A stretch of DNA of 22,308 nt, taken from positions 16,585 to 38,892 of the forward strand of contig DADT01000045.1 of assembly GCA_002495065.1 (NCBI GenBank), read 5' to 3'. The position numbers were made by a program, and so were the translations under genes. The notes below the pieces were generated by a model, which saw only the letters and a list, made by a program, of their open reading frames with translations, was not told the origin of the DNA and made no database searches. The DNA is from Methanoregula sp. UBA471. Lineage in GTDB: Archaea > Halobacteriota > Methanomicrobia > Methanomicrobiales > Methanospirillaceae. Of the stretch, positions 21,381 to 22,308 are shown one piece after another; position 1 is the stretch's first letter; every line of letters begins with the position of its first letter.

Positions 21381-22308
21381 GATTCACAAACTCCTGTTCA
21401 GCTGTTTTTGGTATATACGCACCTGCTGCGATCCTGTGTCCGCCACCACCACCGCCATATTCGGTGGAAGCATCATTGAGTGCCTGCTGGAGATCGACTC
21501 CTTTCTCCACAACCCGCTCGTTTGTCCGCATGGATACTTTTGTCAGGGCTCTGTCTTCGGGCACTTCGCACATGATCAGGATCGGCTTTGCACTGTTCAG
21601 TTTTGAGAGTGCCATGCCGGCACCAATACCGACTATGGTATCCGGGTACCGCCCGCCCACATGGATGTACTGCAGGTGTTCCAGTTCCTTTACACCGCTG
21701 TCGAGGATAAACTGGAGCAGGTCGCGGATAATTGCACGGTGGTTGTTCAGCATGTGTTCCGCATCACGGTAAGCAATACCGCGATCGCCCCGGAGAATTG
21801 CACCCCCAACCTGTGGCTTTGACCAGCGCCCGCAGGCATTGAGCATCGTTGCGTATTCCTGCGCATTCCGGAGCGGGGTGCGGGGGATTTCGTCGGGAAA
21901 TCCGTATGTTTCTGCAAGGAGCCGGTCCACCCGCTCGCCATTGGCGATCAGCTGCTCGGCCAGTGCAGAGATGATTATCCTCCGGTCATCCACGGAAATT
22001 TCCTCCCAGACAAACCATCGTCCGTCGGGTTTCTGCTGCTTAATCCCGAGACGTTTCAGGAACTGCCGGGCACCTTCAGGATTGTTGCTGATTCCTTTGA
22101 TAAAAGGGTCGTCATTATAGGCCAGCGAGAGGTAAAGAGGGCGTGTTGCCGTGCCGTAACAGTTCAGGTCTTTTTTCCGGACTTCAACCGACTGGTGCCG
22201 CACACCATCCTCGACAATAATATCGCGTACAGGGCCCACCAGTCCGCACTTCTCCCGTGCCATCATATCGCCGACATTCCCGATCACCGCGAGCTGGGCA
22301 AGGTCGGT
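21325..22308 (-). CDS. DHH/DHHA1-family phosphoesterase, RecJ-like (5' end outside window)
   Basis: The frame is open to the window end (22308), so the N-terminal DHH domain is mostly missing; the GTG at 22285-22287 is internal. The 327 visible residues begin TDLAQLAVIGNVGDMM, typical of the end of the DHH domain. They include a middle region and finish with the DHHA1 domain, marked by GGGGGGHRIAAGAYIP near residue 300. In archaea this architecture is found in RecJ-like proteins such as GAN of the replisome, and in oligoribonuclease-like enzymes. Which applies cannot be settled without the N-terminus. It is the first visible gene of a four-gene overlapping operon with PUA, NAC and TrmI. Confidence 0.85.
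   Translation of the reverse strand, partial: TDLAQLAVIGNVGDMMAREKCGLVGPVRDIIVEDGVRHQSVEVRKKDLNCYGTATRPLYLSLAYNDDPFIKGISNNPEGARQFLKRLGIKQQKPDGRWFVWEEISVDDRRIIISALAEQLIANGERVDRLLAETYGFPDEIPRTPLRNAQEYATMLNACGRWSKPQVGGAILRGDRGIAYRDAEHMLNNHRAIIRDLLQFILDSGVKELEHLQYIHVGGRYPDTIVGIGAGMALSKLNSAKPILIMCEVPEDRALTKVSMRTNERVVEKGVDLQQALNDASTEYGGGGGGHRIAAGAYIPKTAEQEFVNRVNKILGEQFAAAGSDHR

Overview
The window looks like a chromosomal segment of a methanogenic archaeon, most likely order Methanomicrobiales (Methanoregula-like; the order is an inference, not a search result). The evidence is: an HdrA-type heterodisulfide reductase protein, an archaeal digeranylgeranylglyceryl phosphate synthase, archaeal-type CoaD, Trm1, TrmI and NAC, a multi-PKD surface protein with a C-terminal membrane anchor, TATA-box promoters, and a tRNA gene without encoded CCA.

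Layout. 1-5470 and on to 7726: housekeeping genes. These are a DRG-family GTPase (cut by the window start), convergent trm1, tRNA-Arg(CCT), a UbiA-type lipid prenyltransferase, a bactofilin-like protein and a DUF116 membrane protein. A minus-strand operon follows (gamma-carbonic anhydrase-like, short HdrA-like flavoprotein, MtnA-type isomerase), with coaD divergent from it. 7727-9795: accessory region with a solitary alpha/beta hydrolase and the first repeat cluster. 9796-12093: eight-PKD surface protein. 12281-12934: second repeat cluster. 13068-14434: pyrB-pyrI operon. 14626-19346: nucleotide-sugar genes (aminotransferase, oxidoreductase, UDP-sugar dehydrogenase) and a membrane glycosyltransferase, probably for surface glycans. 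19385-19786: third repeat cluster. 19839-22308: tightly overlapping minus-strand operon of a DHH/DHHA1 phosphoesterase (cut by the window end), a PUA protein, NAC and TrmI.

The most unusual content is a mosaic of three GC-rich non-coding repeat modules, here called R1, R2 and R3 (about 200-250 bp each). They occur in three intergenic clusters, in different orders and orientations. R2 has GAAACCCTAA/TTAGGGTTTC ends. R1 and R3 have CCATGAAAA-type inverted repeats. Modules join at a shared GGGAAAY sequence and contain conserved hairpins. No transposase lies in the window, so they look like non-autonomous (MITE-like) or structured-RNA elements. They bracket the surface-protein gene and the pyrBI/sugar block.

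Other points of note: pyrB has no ATG/GTG/TTG available and appears to start at CTG. The PUA and NAC genes overlap by 77 nt in a way that suggests a lost stop codon. trm1 and the tRNA gene may share one symmetrical TATA box. The HdrA-like protein keeps the FAD/Fe-S core but lacks both terminal parts of canonical HdrA.
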